From Bacteroidia bacterium (GTDB taxonomy: Bacteria > Bacteroidota > Bacteroidia > Flavobacteriales_D > Sanyastnellaceae), in the NCBI GenBank assembly GCA_030427925.1, contig JAUICJ010000003.1, positions 1 through 64,000 on the forward strand: a DNA stretch of 64,000 nucleotides, given 5' to 3'. The notes beneath the pieces were generated by a model. That model saw only the letters and a program-made list of their open reading frames with translations. It had not been told where the DNA came from and searched no databases. Below are positions 1 to 6,988 of the stretch, in pieces. The position numbers were made by a program, and so were the translations under genes. How positions within the stretch are numbered: position 1 is the first letter of the stretch; each line of letters begins with the position of its first letter.

Positions 1-1439
1 GTGGTCGTACCCGGCATGCCGTTCGTAGCATGCTCCTCAACCGTCATGGTGTAAACGGGACCCGTAGGAGTTCCTCCACCCGAACCACCGCAGGAGCAGA
101 AGTCACAGGATCCGTCGTCGTCCGTAGCTGCGCTGTCATAATTGCAAGCAGCTGCATCCGTGCAACCCGCTACTTCAAACGCGTCACAAATGCCGTCGCC
201 GTCTGCATCGGCCAAGCACGAGCCGTCGCAATCATAGCCCGTCTCGGCATACGTGCACGAACCGTTATCGTCCGTAGCCGCACTGTCGTAGTTGCAGGCC
301 GTCGCATCCGTGCAACCCCCTGCTTCAAATTGATCGCAAATGCCATCGCCATCGGCATCGTTCAAGCACACGCCATCGCAATCGTAACCTGCATCTGCAA
401 AGGAGCATGAGCCGTCATCATCCGTTGCATTTGCGTCGTAGTTACAAGCCAAAGAGTCGGTGCAACCACCGACTTCAAATTCATCGCACACCCCATCTCC
501 ATCCGCATCGTTCAGGCAGTTGCCCGAGCAATCGTACCCCGCATCAGCGTAGGTACACGAATCGTCTGCATCCGTCGCCGCGGCATCGTAGTTGCACGCC
601 ATGTTGTCGGTGCAACCCGCCACTTCGAACTCGTCGCACACACCGTCCATGTCCGAATCGTTCAAGCAAGTGCCTGCGCAATCGTAACCGGCATCCGCAA
701 ACGTGCACGAACCATCGTCAGCCGTTGCGGCCGAATCGAAGTTGCAAGCGGTGTCATCCGTGCAACCTGGAACGTCGGTGCTGCCGCCATCACCGCCTGC
801 GGTGTACGTGCCTGGACCGTTGAAGGAGAAGGTGAGTTGGATTTGGTTTGCACCAACGCCCAGCGGGAACACCTGGGCATTGACGGTGCCACTGGGTTCT
901 CCAGCACACGTCACCTGCATGAACAGGGTTCGCATGGTCGTGGGATTGGGCAAGCCATTCGGTGTTCCGTTCAACACATACCATGCTCCACCGGTGACAT
1001 CGTTCACAAGGATGTCCTGACCAGCAAGCGGTGAGGTTGCATTGAAACTACCCAACCAAGGTTGAGCGGAGCTTTCCACTGAACTGATGGCCGTCTGAGG
1101 AGGAACGGGAGATCCTGAGATGCCAATGGTAACCCAGCTGTCGTACTGCAACGTGGGGAAGAACCCGAAGAATGCCGGATTCACACCGTCCGCGGTCGAA
1201 CCCGAAGCGAACCCGTCATTGTAGAAGCCACTGGGAGTGGTCAACTCGAACGGGGCCTCGTCGTTCCCGAAAATTGAACTCAAGAAATCGGTCTCATCGT
1301 TCATATCGATGTACAATCGATACGTCGTTGTCCCAGGAATGCCGTTCGTGGCGTGCGCCTCGACGGTCATGGTATAATCCTGTCCAAGTGAGAAAAGCGC
1401 GGTACATAGTCCCGCGAAAAGCAGCAGAAAACGGCTCAT
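1..1439 (-). CDS. Repeat-rich secreted protein, 5' part (runs off left edge)
   Basis: The reading frame is open from the ATG at 1439 to the window edge, so only the N-terminal 479 residues are seen. An N-terminal signal peptide (MSRFLLLFAGLCTALFSLGQ) precedes a module of about 220 residues starting YTMTVEAHATNG. Four complete 50-residue Cys/Asp-rich repeats and a partial fifth follow; each carries a GCTD..ACNYD core and a calcium-binding-like DADGDGVCD loop. A Gly/Ser linker leads to YTMTVEEHATNGMPGTT, a second copy of the N-terminal module, so the full protein is at least a two-module giant. The N-terminal module resembles that of the protein encoded at 24801-26450. A C-terminal T9SS sorting domain is expected outside the window. 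Function is unknown; a secreted or surface structural role is inferred. Confidence 0.85.
   Translation of the reverse strand, partial: MSRFLLLFAGLCTALFSLGQDYTMTVEAHATNGIPGTTTYRLYIDMNDETDFLSSIFGNDEAPFELTTPSGFYNDGFASGSTADGVNPAFFGFFPTLQYDSWVTIGISGSPVPPQTAISSVESSAQPWLGSFNATSPLAGQDILVNDVTGGAWYVLNGTPNGLPNPTTMRTLFMQVTCAGEPSGTVNAQVFPLGVGANQIQLTFSFNGPGTYTAGGDGGSTDVPGCTDDTACNFDSAATADDGSCTFADAGYDCAGTCLNDSDMDGVCDEFEVAGCTDNMACNYDAAATDADDSCTYADAGYDCSGNCLNDADGDGVCDEFEVGGCTDSLACNYDANATDDDGSCSFADAGYDCDGVCLNDADGDGICDQFEAGGCTDATACNYDSAATDDNGSCTYAETGYDCDGSCLADADGDGICDAFEVAGCTDAAACNYDSAATDDDGSCDFCSCGGSGGGTPTGPVYTMTVEEHATNGMPGTT
168..767 (-). repeat. Four tandem 150-bp repeats inside the secreted repeat protein
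   Basis: Four successive 150-bp units (767-618, 617-468, 467-318, 317-168 on the minus strand) each encode 50 residues with six cysteines and an Asp-rich DADGDG loop. A partial fifth unit continues to about position 90. The units match at protein level and diverge at DNA level, which suggests older duplications kept by selection. The fold is probably thrombospondin-type-3-like and calcium-binding; that part is inference. Confidence 0.85.
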
Positions 1440-1689
1440 GTTGTGCTAATTTATGGCATCGTAAATATAGCCAAAATCCTGTTAAGATTCGACAGCTACA
1501 CCCTTGAAGCCGACAAATTACCACATTTCGCCCTTAAAACCGAATCCCGACGCGGCAGAAATCCACCTGTTTGGTTCCCCTCCAGATGAATAATCTCCAC
1601 GCCTTCAAGGCATTCAGCACAACGGAAGCCCTATACGCTCCCTTGCGAAAAAAGTTTCGACTTTTTTTCGAATGAACCCCTAACGGGCA
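1440..1689. other. Intergenic region with one hairpin
   Basis: This 250-bp stretch separates two minus-strand genes. Apart from the hairpin at 1646-1670 I see no open reading frame with sensible composition. The part next to 1440 is AT-richer and probably holds the promoter of the repeat protein, but I could not place a clean -7 box. Confidence 0.5.
1646..1670 (-). terminator. Hairpin terminator downstream of the RRM gene
   Basis: The arms CGAAAAAAGT and ACTTTTTTTCG pair around the four-base loop TTCG. On the minus strand the hairpin lies 20 nt past the stop of the RNA-binding protein gene and its 3' arm is T-rich. It is an A/T-rich stem rather than a classical GC stem, so termination strength is uncertain. 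Confidence 0.5.
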
Positions 1690-2187
1690 TCATTCGTCGT
1701 CCAAATCGCCCAACCAGTCGTTGTATTTGGGGCGATCTTTGCCTTTCAAACGAGGCTGGCGTGGGCCATCGGCCCACATGTCCCGTTCCTTCCGTTTCGC
1801 GGTCGTTTTTTTCTTCGCCACAGGGCGCGGAGCGGCGGGGTCCGCAGCAGGTCCCTGCCCCTCTCCGGGACGGCGACTGAAGTCGCGGCCAGCAGGTGCA
1901 GCAGCTCCATCGGGCTTCGGACGGCTGGTTCCGGTCGCTGGGCGCGCACGCTCCTCTGCCTCCTTCACCACCATAGGAAACCTCATGAACTCCTTGCCAT
2001 TCAATTCCGCCATTGCGGCCTCCGCAGCGGACTTCTCGCGCATTTGCACGAACCCAAAACACTTTGATTGGCCTGTGTCGCGATCCGTCACGACCCGGGC
2101 ATACGCCACTTCACCGAACTGAGAAAACAACTCCACCAAGTGCTCATCTTGCACATCGCGGTTGAGTTTAGCAACGAATAGCTTCAT
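1690..2187 (-). CDS. RRM-domain RNA-binding protein
   Basis: The 165-residue product begins with one RNA recognition motif: RNP2 is LFVAKL (residues 3-8) and RNP1 is KCFGFVQM (42-49). Residues from about 80 to the end are basic and low in complexity (Pro, Arg, Lys, Ala), closing with an acidic tail (GDLDDE). Single-RRM proteins of this type are common in Bacteroidota and are thought to act as RNA chaperones or post-transcriptional regulators, often cold-inducible. A perfect palindrome, CGCAACGTTGCG at 2218-2229, lies just upstream of the start and could be an operator. RNA binding is well supported; the biological role is not. Confidence 0.9.
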   Translation of the reverse strand: MKLFVAKLNRDVQDEHLVELFSQFGEVAYARVVTDRDTGQSKCFGFVQMREKSAAEAAMAELNGKEFMRFPMVVKEAEERARPATGTSRPKPDGAAAPAGRDFSRRPGEGQGPAADPAAPRPVAKKKTTAKRKERDMWADGPRQPRLKGKDRPKYNDWLGDLDDE

Positions 2188-2217
2188 GCGGGGTCAGCGG
2201 CTGGGGTCAATGGGCTC

Positions 2218-2229
2218 CGCAACGTTGCG
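2218..2229. promoter_or_regulatory. 12-bp perfect palindrome upstream of the RRM gene
   Basis: CGCAACGTTGCG is its own reverse complement and begins 31 bp upstream of the RRM start codon. An 11-bp match, CGCAACGTTGC, recurs at 2486-2496 inside the neighbouring AIM24-like gene. A repressor site is possible; there is no other support. Confidence 0.25.
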
Positions 2230-2334
2230 AAACCAAGAGTTTGAGTTTGAATGGTTTGACCAAATGGCCAATTGAATACGAAGGTACATCATGCCCTACA
2301 ACTTCCACCACACCAAGTGAAAATTCTCTGAGGC

Positions 2335-3129
2335 TCACCAATTGTCTCCATCCACCAGCCGCCCGAGCCCACCCAACACGGACCCCTCCCCCTTCGACGT
2401 ACCGCCCGCTTTCGGAGCATGCGCCAAGATGCGATCCGCCAATCGCGAGAACGGCAAAGACTGCAACCAAACCGTTCCCGTACCCCGCAACGTTGCAAGG
2501 AACAAGCCTTCACCACCGAACAACATGGACTTCAAGCCACCCGCTCGTTCAATGGAGTAATCGATGTTGCCTGAAAACGCTACGATGCAACCCGTATCGA
2601 CGCGCAGGGAATCGTTCACGAGTTCTTTTTGGACCACGGTTCCTCCCGCGTGGAGGAAAGCCAACCCATCTCCCCGCAGCTTTTGAAGGATGAAGCCCTC
2701 GCCACCGAAGAACCCCGCGCCGATGCGCTTATTGAATGTCACGGTCACCTCGGTGCCGCGCGCAGCACACAGGAAAGCGTCCTTTTGGCAGGTGATGCTG
2801 CCGCCGATGGCCGCCAAATCGACGGGCATGATTTTCCCGGGATAGGGGGCTGCAAAAGCCACCTTCCGGCGCGAAGTGCCCTGGTTCGTGAAGTGCGTCA
2901 TGAACAACGACTCCCCCGTCAGCAGGCGTTTGCCAACTCCCAGCAGCCCATTGAAAAAACCGCCCGAAGGCTTCGAACCGTCGCCCATCCGCGCTTCGAA
3001 TTGAATGCCATCTTCCATCCAGTTCATGGCCCCAGCTTCCGCAATGACCGTTTCTTGAGGATCCAGAATGACCTCCACCGCTTGGAGGTCGTCGCCGTAC
3101 AGCGTGTATTCGATTTCGTGGCTTTGCAT
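2335..3129 (-). CDS. AIM24/TIGR00266 family protein
   Basis: The 264-residue product has the Gly-rich beta-helical character of the AIM24 family (TIGR00266): an N-terminal [20 protein letters not shown] segment, the GAMNWMEDG motif, a [10 protein letters not shown] segment and a [12 protein letters not shown] segment. No signal peptide is visible, so it is probably cytosolic or peripheral. The biochemical function of bacterial members is unknown; the yeast homologue affects mitochondrial inner-membrane organisation. The ATG at 3129 is chosen because the family begins here and a TATTTTCG promoter box ends 4 nt before it. It is transcribed divergently from the prolyl oligopeptidase gene. Confidence 0.85.
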   Translation of the reverse strand: MQSHEIEYTLYGDDLQAVEVILDPQETVIAEAGAMNWMEDGIQFEARMGDGSKPSGGFFNGLLGVGKRLLTGESLFMTHFTNQGTSRRKVAFAAPYPGKIMPVDLAAIGGSITCQKDAFLCAARGTEVTVTFNKRIGAGFFGGEGFILQKLRGDGLAFLHAGGTVVQKELVNDSLRVDTGCIVAFSGNIDYSIERAGGLKSMLFGGEGLFLATLRGTGTVWLQSLPFSRLADRILAHAPKAGGTSKGEGSVLGGLGRLVDGDNW

Positions 3130-3133
3130 GGCT

Positions 3134-3141
3134 CGAAAATA
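3134..3141 (-). promoter_or_regulatory. -7 box of the AIM24-like gene
   Basis: TATTTTCG on the minus strand matches the Bacteroidota -7 consensus TAnnTTTG at seven positions and ends 4 nt before the ATG at 3129, which implies a leaderless transcript. Confidence 0.55.
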
Positions 3142-3185
3142 GGCCAAATCCCATCCAATTCCTCCTCCGCCGCTCCCCAATGACG

Positions 3186-3193
3186 TAATTTGG
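3186..3193 (+). promoter_or_regulatory. -7 box of the prolyl oligopeptidase gene
   Basis: TAATTTGG resembles TAnnTTTG and ends 5 nt before the ATG at 3199. The in-frame TTG at 3190 lies inside this box and so is unlikely to be the real start. Confidence 0.45.
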
Positions 3194-3198
3194 CCTCC

Positions 3199-5337
3199 AT
3201 GAAAATGCATCCTTTCTTGGGCACGGTTCTGCTTGCAGCATGCGCCCAACCGCCCCAAGAACCCGCTGAACACTCCATGCGCTTGACCTATCCCCCCGCT
3301 CCCACTTCCGCCACCGTGGACACCCTTTGGAACACCCCGATTGCCGATCCTTACCGCCCCCTCGAAGACGACCGGTCGGAAAGCACGGCAGCTTGGGTGA
3401 CCGCCGAAAACGACGTCACTTTCGGCTACCTCCGCAGCATCCCTGCCCGCGCGGAGCTCCTGGAACGGTTTGGCCAACTGTACAACTACGAAAAGGTGGG
3501 CATTCCGCGCCGAATCGGCGACGCCTACTACATCGCGCGCAACAGCGGCCTCCAAAACCAAGCCGTAACCTACCGCCGCGAAGGACTCAACGGCCCCGAA
3601 TCGGTGTTCCTCGATCCCAACGCGCTCAGCGAGGCCGGCACCGTCACCGCCACACTCGGCGCTGCATCTCCCGATGATCGGTACGTCACCGAAATTCGGA
3701 ACGAGGCCGGGAGCGATTGGCAAGTCATCCACGTTTTGGATGCGCGAACGGGAGCACGACTGGAGGACCGACTGGAATGGGTCAAGTTCTCCGGCACCAA
3801 CTGGGATGCCGAAAGCACGGGCTTTTATTACAGCCGCTATCCCGAACCGGATGGCAGTGCACTGTCCCAAGCGAACGGGTTCCACAGCGTGTACTTCCAC
3901 CGGATCGGCACACCGCAGTCGGAAGACCGGCTCATTTTCCGCGACGAGGAGCACCCGAATCGCTACCATTTCACGAGCATCACCGAGGACCGGAAGTACT
4001 TGATTTTGAACACCTCCACGGGCACCGACGGCAACAGCTTGCACGTCCTCGACTTGACCGATCCCGCGGGCGAGTGGAAGCCGATTGTGGAAGGCTTCGA
4101 TTCGCATTGCTCCATTGTCGATCACGTGGATGGCCGGCTTTTGATGATGTCGGACATCGGCGCTCCGCGTTATCAGTTGGTTTCCGTGGATGCCGCAGCG
4201 CCCTCGGACCGAACCTTGTGGAACGTGGTCATTCCGCAACGCACCGACTTGTTGGAAAGCGTGAATTCGGCTGCGGGATCGCTGTTCGCGATTTGGCTTC
4301 ACAACGCGTGCCACCGCGTAGACCAATACGCCCTCGACGGCACGCACGTGCGAACCATCGATTTGCCTGAATCCACGGGAAGCGTGGGAGGATTCCGAGC
4401 CCGCAAAGACGCGGACGAGGTGTTTTACGCCTTCACCTCCTTCACCCGTCCCACCGAAATCCACCGCCTCAATCCGGCGGATGGCACCTCCACCTTGTTC
4501 GCACGCCCGGAGGTGGACTTCAACCCGGATGATTACGTCACGGAACAGGTTTGGTACCCCTCCAAGGATGGCACCTCCATTCCCATGTTCCTCGTCCACC
4601 GCAAAGACGTTATGCCCACCGGCGACGTCCCTACCTACCTCTACGCATACGGCGGATTCAACGTGAACCTCACCCCCGGCTTCAACCCCTCCAACCTCCT
4701 CCTCTGGGAGCGCGGCGGACTTTACGCCATGCCCAACCTGCGCGGCGGGGGAGAATTCGGCGAAGAGTGGCACCAAGCGGGCATGCTCTCCAACAAGCAA
4801 AACGTGTTCGACGACTTCATCGCCGCGGCGGAATACCTCCAAGTTTCGGGCTGGACCCGGCCGAGCCGGTTGGCCATTGCCGGGGGGTCGAACGGTGGGC
4901 TGCTTGTCGGCGCGGTGATGACCCAACGCCCCGAACTCGCGGAAGTGGCCTTTCCCGCAGTGGGCGTCATGGACATGTTGCGGTACCACAAATTCACCAT
5001 CGGTTGGGGGTGGATCCCCGAATACGGCAGCGCGGACAACAGCGAAGAAGAATTCCGAAACCTGTTGGCCTACAGCCCGTTGCACAACCTGAAAGACGGG
5101 GTGCGCTACCCGTCCACCTTGGTCACGACCGCGGATCACGACGACCGCGTTGTGCCCGCGCATTCGTTCAAATTCGCCGCGCGCCTTCAAGCCGCGCATG
5201 CAGGAGACAACCCGGTTTTGATCCGAATCGAGCAAGATGCGGGCCACGGCGCAGGCAAACCGACCTCAAAAATCTTGGAAGAACAGGCGGACAAGTGGGC
5301 GTTCATGTTCGATGCCATGGGGCTTGGCGGAAGGTGA
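3199..5337 (+). CDS. Prolyl oligopeptidase family lipoprotein (peptidase S9A)
   Basis: The 712-residue product hydrolyses peptides, probably after proline. An N-terminal lipoprotein signal ends in LLAAC, so it should be anchored in the envelope. A seven-bladed propeller-like domain precedes an alpha/beta-hydrolase domain. The catalytic triad is recognisable: Ser564 in GGSNGG, Asp in the DDRVVP motif near residue 649, and His683 in AGHGAG. Length fits S9A enzymes (about 690-720 residues). The ATG at 3199 is preferred over TTG 3190, which is part of the promoter. The stop codon overlaps the GTG start of the pseudouridine synthase gene (GTGA), so the two are likely translationally coupled. Envelope peptide scavenging is inferred. 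Confidence 0.93.
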   Translation: MKMHPFLGTVLLAACAQPPQEPAEHSMRLTYPPAPTSATVDTLWNTPIADPYRPLEDDRSESTAAWVTAENDVTFGYLRSIPARAELLERFGQLYNYEKVGIPRRIGDAYYIARNSGLQNQAVTYRREGLNGPESVFLDPNALSEAGTVTATLGAASPDDRYVTEIRNEAGSDWQVIHVLDARTGARLEDRLEWVKFSGTNWDAESTGFYYSRYPEPDGSALSQANGFHSVYFHRIGTPQSEDRLIFRDEEHPNRYHFTSITEDRKYLILNTSTGTDGNSLHVLDLTDPAGEWKPIVEGFDSHCSIVDHVDGRLLMMSDIGAPRYQLVSVDAAAPSDRTLWNVVIPQRTDLLESVNSAAGSLFAIWLHNACHRVDQYALDGTHVRTIDLPESTGSVGGFRARKDADEVFYAFTSFTRPTEIHRLNPADGTSTLFARPEVDFNPDDYVTEQVWYPSKDGTSIPMFLVHRKDVMPTGDVPTYLYAYGGFNVNLTPGFNPSNLLLWERGGLYAMPNLRGGGEFGEEWHQAGMLSNKQNVFDDFIAAAEYLQVSGWTRPSRLAIAGGSNGGLLVGAVMTQRPELAEVAFPAVGVMDMLRYHKFTIGWGWIPEYGSADNSEEEFRNLLAYSPLHNLKDGVRYPSTLVTTADHDDRVVPAHSFKFAARLQAAHAGDNPVLIRIEQDAGHGAGKPTSKILEEQADKWAFMFDAMGLGGR

Positions 5338-6197
5338 ATCCGAGCGAAGTCAGCGTGCCCGATGAGCGGGCGGGATCGCGGATTCAGGAAGGGCTCGTGG
5401 GCCTGTTCCCGGAGGAGTTGCCGTCGCGCAAGTCGTGCAAGAAGGCCTTGGCTGCGCAGCGCGTGGAAGTCATTCGTTCGGGCCAAACCGCTTTCGCCAC
5501 CACCGCCACGCGCCTCCAACGTGGAGACCGCCTCCGCTTGCTCCCCGCGCCCCCGCTTCGCCGCCAAACCACTGCGCCGCCCCTGGTCATCGGGTACGAG
5601 TCCGACGACCACGCCGTGGTTTGGAAGCCCGCGGGTTGGGTGACTTCCGGCCCCCAGCGCCCCTCGTTGCGCGACGGATTGCGCGGAGCACTGAAGCCGA
5701 GCTCAAGCGCCGGCGGATTGCCGCAACCTGAACCGGTTCATCGATTGGATCGCGCGACTGCGGGCTGGGTCTTGATTGCGAAGACGGCGCAAGCGGCCGC
5801 ACATTTGTCCCAGCAGGTTCGGCCGGAAGGCACGTGCGTAAAAACGTACTTCGCCGTGTGTCAAGGCGCCCCACCACGTCGCGCCCAAATCCAGGTCCCG
5901 CTCGATGGCAAACCGGCCAGAACAGGACTGACTTGCCTCGCTCACGGCCAGCTCGGAGGCCGCTCCGCCAGCGCGGTCCAGCTGAACCTCCACACCGGGC
6001 GAACGCACCAAATTCGCCGCCACCTCGCCGGAATCGGACACCCCATCGTCGGCGACGCGCCGTACGGAGGAGGGCCGGGTTCGCTGCTGCTCGTTTGCAC
6101 GGATTTGTCCTACCTCGACCCCACCACCGGGGAACGCCGAACGGTGAGCGCCCCGTTGCCCAAGCGGTTTCGGCGCATTCCGTGGATCCGCGGCTGA
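5334..6197 (+). CDS. RluA-family pseudouridine synthase
   Basis: The 287-residue product should isomerise uridines in rRNA or tRNA to pseudouridine. An S4-like segment occupies about residues 10-75. The catalytic domain follows, with the nucleophilic Asp in HRLDRATAGW and the conserved GRTHQIRRHL motif near the C-terminus. The usual TSG after HRLD is TAG here, a mild variation. GTG at 5334 is chosen because it overlaps the upstream stop as GTGA and precedes the S4-like segment without an extension. Which RNA site is modified cannot be told from sequence. Confidence 0.88.
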   Translation: MNPSEVSVPDERAGSRIQEGLVGLFPEELPSRKSCKKALAAQRVEVIRSGQTAFATTATRLQRGDRLRLLPAPPLRRQTTAPPLVIGYESDDHAVVWKPAGWVTSGPQRPSLRDGLRGALKPSSSAGGLPQPEPVHRLDRATAGWVLIAKTAQAAAHLSQQVRPEGTCVKTYFAVCQGAPPRRAQIQVPLDGKPARTGLTCLAHGQLGGRSASAVQLNLHTGRTHQIRRHLAGIGHPIVGDAPYGGGPGSLLLVCTDLSYLDPTTGERRTVSAPLPKRFRRIPWIRG

Positions 6198-6226
6198 GGG
6201 CTATCTTGTCCCCTCAATCATGTCCC

Positions 6227-6973
6227 ATGGTCATCGACCGATTCGTCCGTTCCTGCTACCGCATTCCCGGCTTTCTGGTTTACAGTTTGTACCACAGCAT
6301 GCGCTTGGCGCGCATCGTCAAGCGGTACCCCGATGATCCCCAGCCGGTCCATGCGCACCTGCTTCGCTTCATCGAGGGTGTCCACAAGTTGATGGGCATC
6401 CACGTGACCGTCCAAGGCGAGCTTCCGTCGGAGCCGTCGGTCTTCATGGGCAACCACCGCAGCTACGTGGACGCGGTGCTCATCCCGTCCAAGTTTCCCG
6501 TGACGTTCGTCGCGCGAAGCGAGTCGGAACATTGGCCCATCATCGGCTGGGGAGCCACGCTGCTGGGAACGATTTGGGTGAACCGAAAAGATCCGGACAG
6601 CCGGCGGAGCACGCGCGATCGGGTGCGAGAACGCCTGGAAGACGGCCGCAGCATCATCATCTTTCCGGAAGGCACGACGCACAAAGGTCCTGATCTGTTG
6701 GAATACCGCCCATCCATGTTCTACATCTGCGCCGAAGGGGGATTCCCCATCACCCCGGTGGCCATTGAGTACAAGGACCCGGACATTGCGTGGGTGGGTA
6801 ACGATTGGTTCATTCCCCATGCGTGGAAGCACTTCGGGAAAAAGCGGATTGAGGTCGCGGTGACGTTCGGGGAGACTCGGCGGTTTGAGGACGGCGGGGT
6901 GGCCCAAACCGCCATCCACGCCTGGACAGAAAAAACGGTCGCAAGCCTCCGCGAGGCCTACGACCGTTCATGA
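6227..6973 (+). CDS. 1-acyl-sn-glycerol-3-phosphate acyltransferase (PlsC-like)
   Basis: The 248-residue product belongs to the lysophosphatidic acid acyltransferase family, which transfers an acyl chain to lysophosphatidate in phospholipid synthesis at the inner membrane. The catalytic NHRSYVDA (NHxxxxD) motif and the FPEGTTH substrate-binding motif are both present. An N-terminal hydrophobic stretch (FLVYSLYHSM) may contact the membrane. ATG 6227 is used; the ATG at 6220 is in another frame. A weak -7-like TATCTTGT lies at 6202-6209. Confidence 0.9.
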   Translation: MVIDRFVRSCYRIPGFLVYSLYHSMRLARIVKRYPDDPQPVHAHLLRFIEGVHKLMGIHVTVQGELPSEPSVFMGNHRSYVDAVLIPSKFPVTFVARSESEHWPIIGWGATLLGTIWVNRKDPDSRRSTRDRVRERLEDGRSIIIFPEGTTHKGPDLLEYRPSMFYICAEGGFPITPVAIEYKDPDIAWVGNDWFIPHAWKHFGKKRIEVAVTFGETRRFEDGGVAQTAIHAWTEKTVASLREAYDRS

Positions 6974-6988
6974 TTTCGACCCGTAAAA

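Noticed and set aside
168-767. Regularly spaced repeats that might suggest a CRISPR array
   Set aside because: The period is 150 bp, the units are coding throughout and there are no unique spacers.
2335-5247. A 970-codon minus-strand frame that covers both the AIM24-like gene and the complete prolyl oligopeptidase gene
   Set aside because: The part beyond 3129 is antisense to the prolyl oligopeptidase, whose catalytic motifs are all on the plus strand. Long antisense frames are an effect of high GC.
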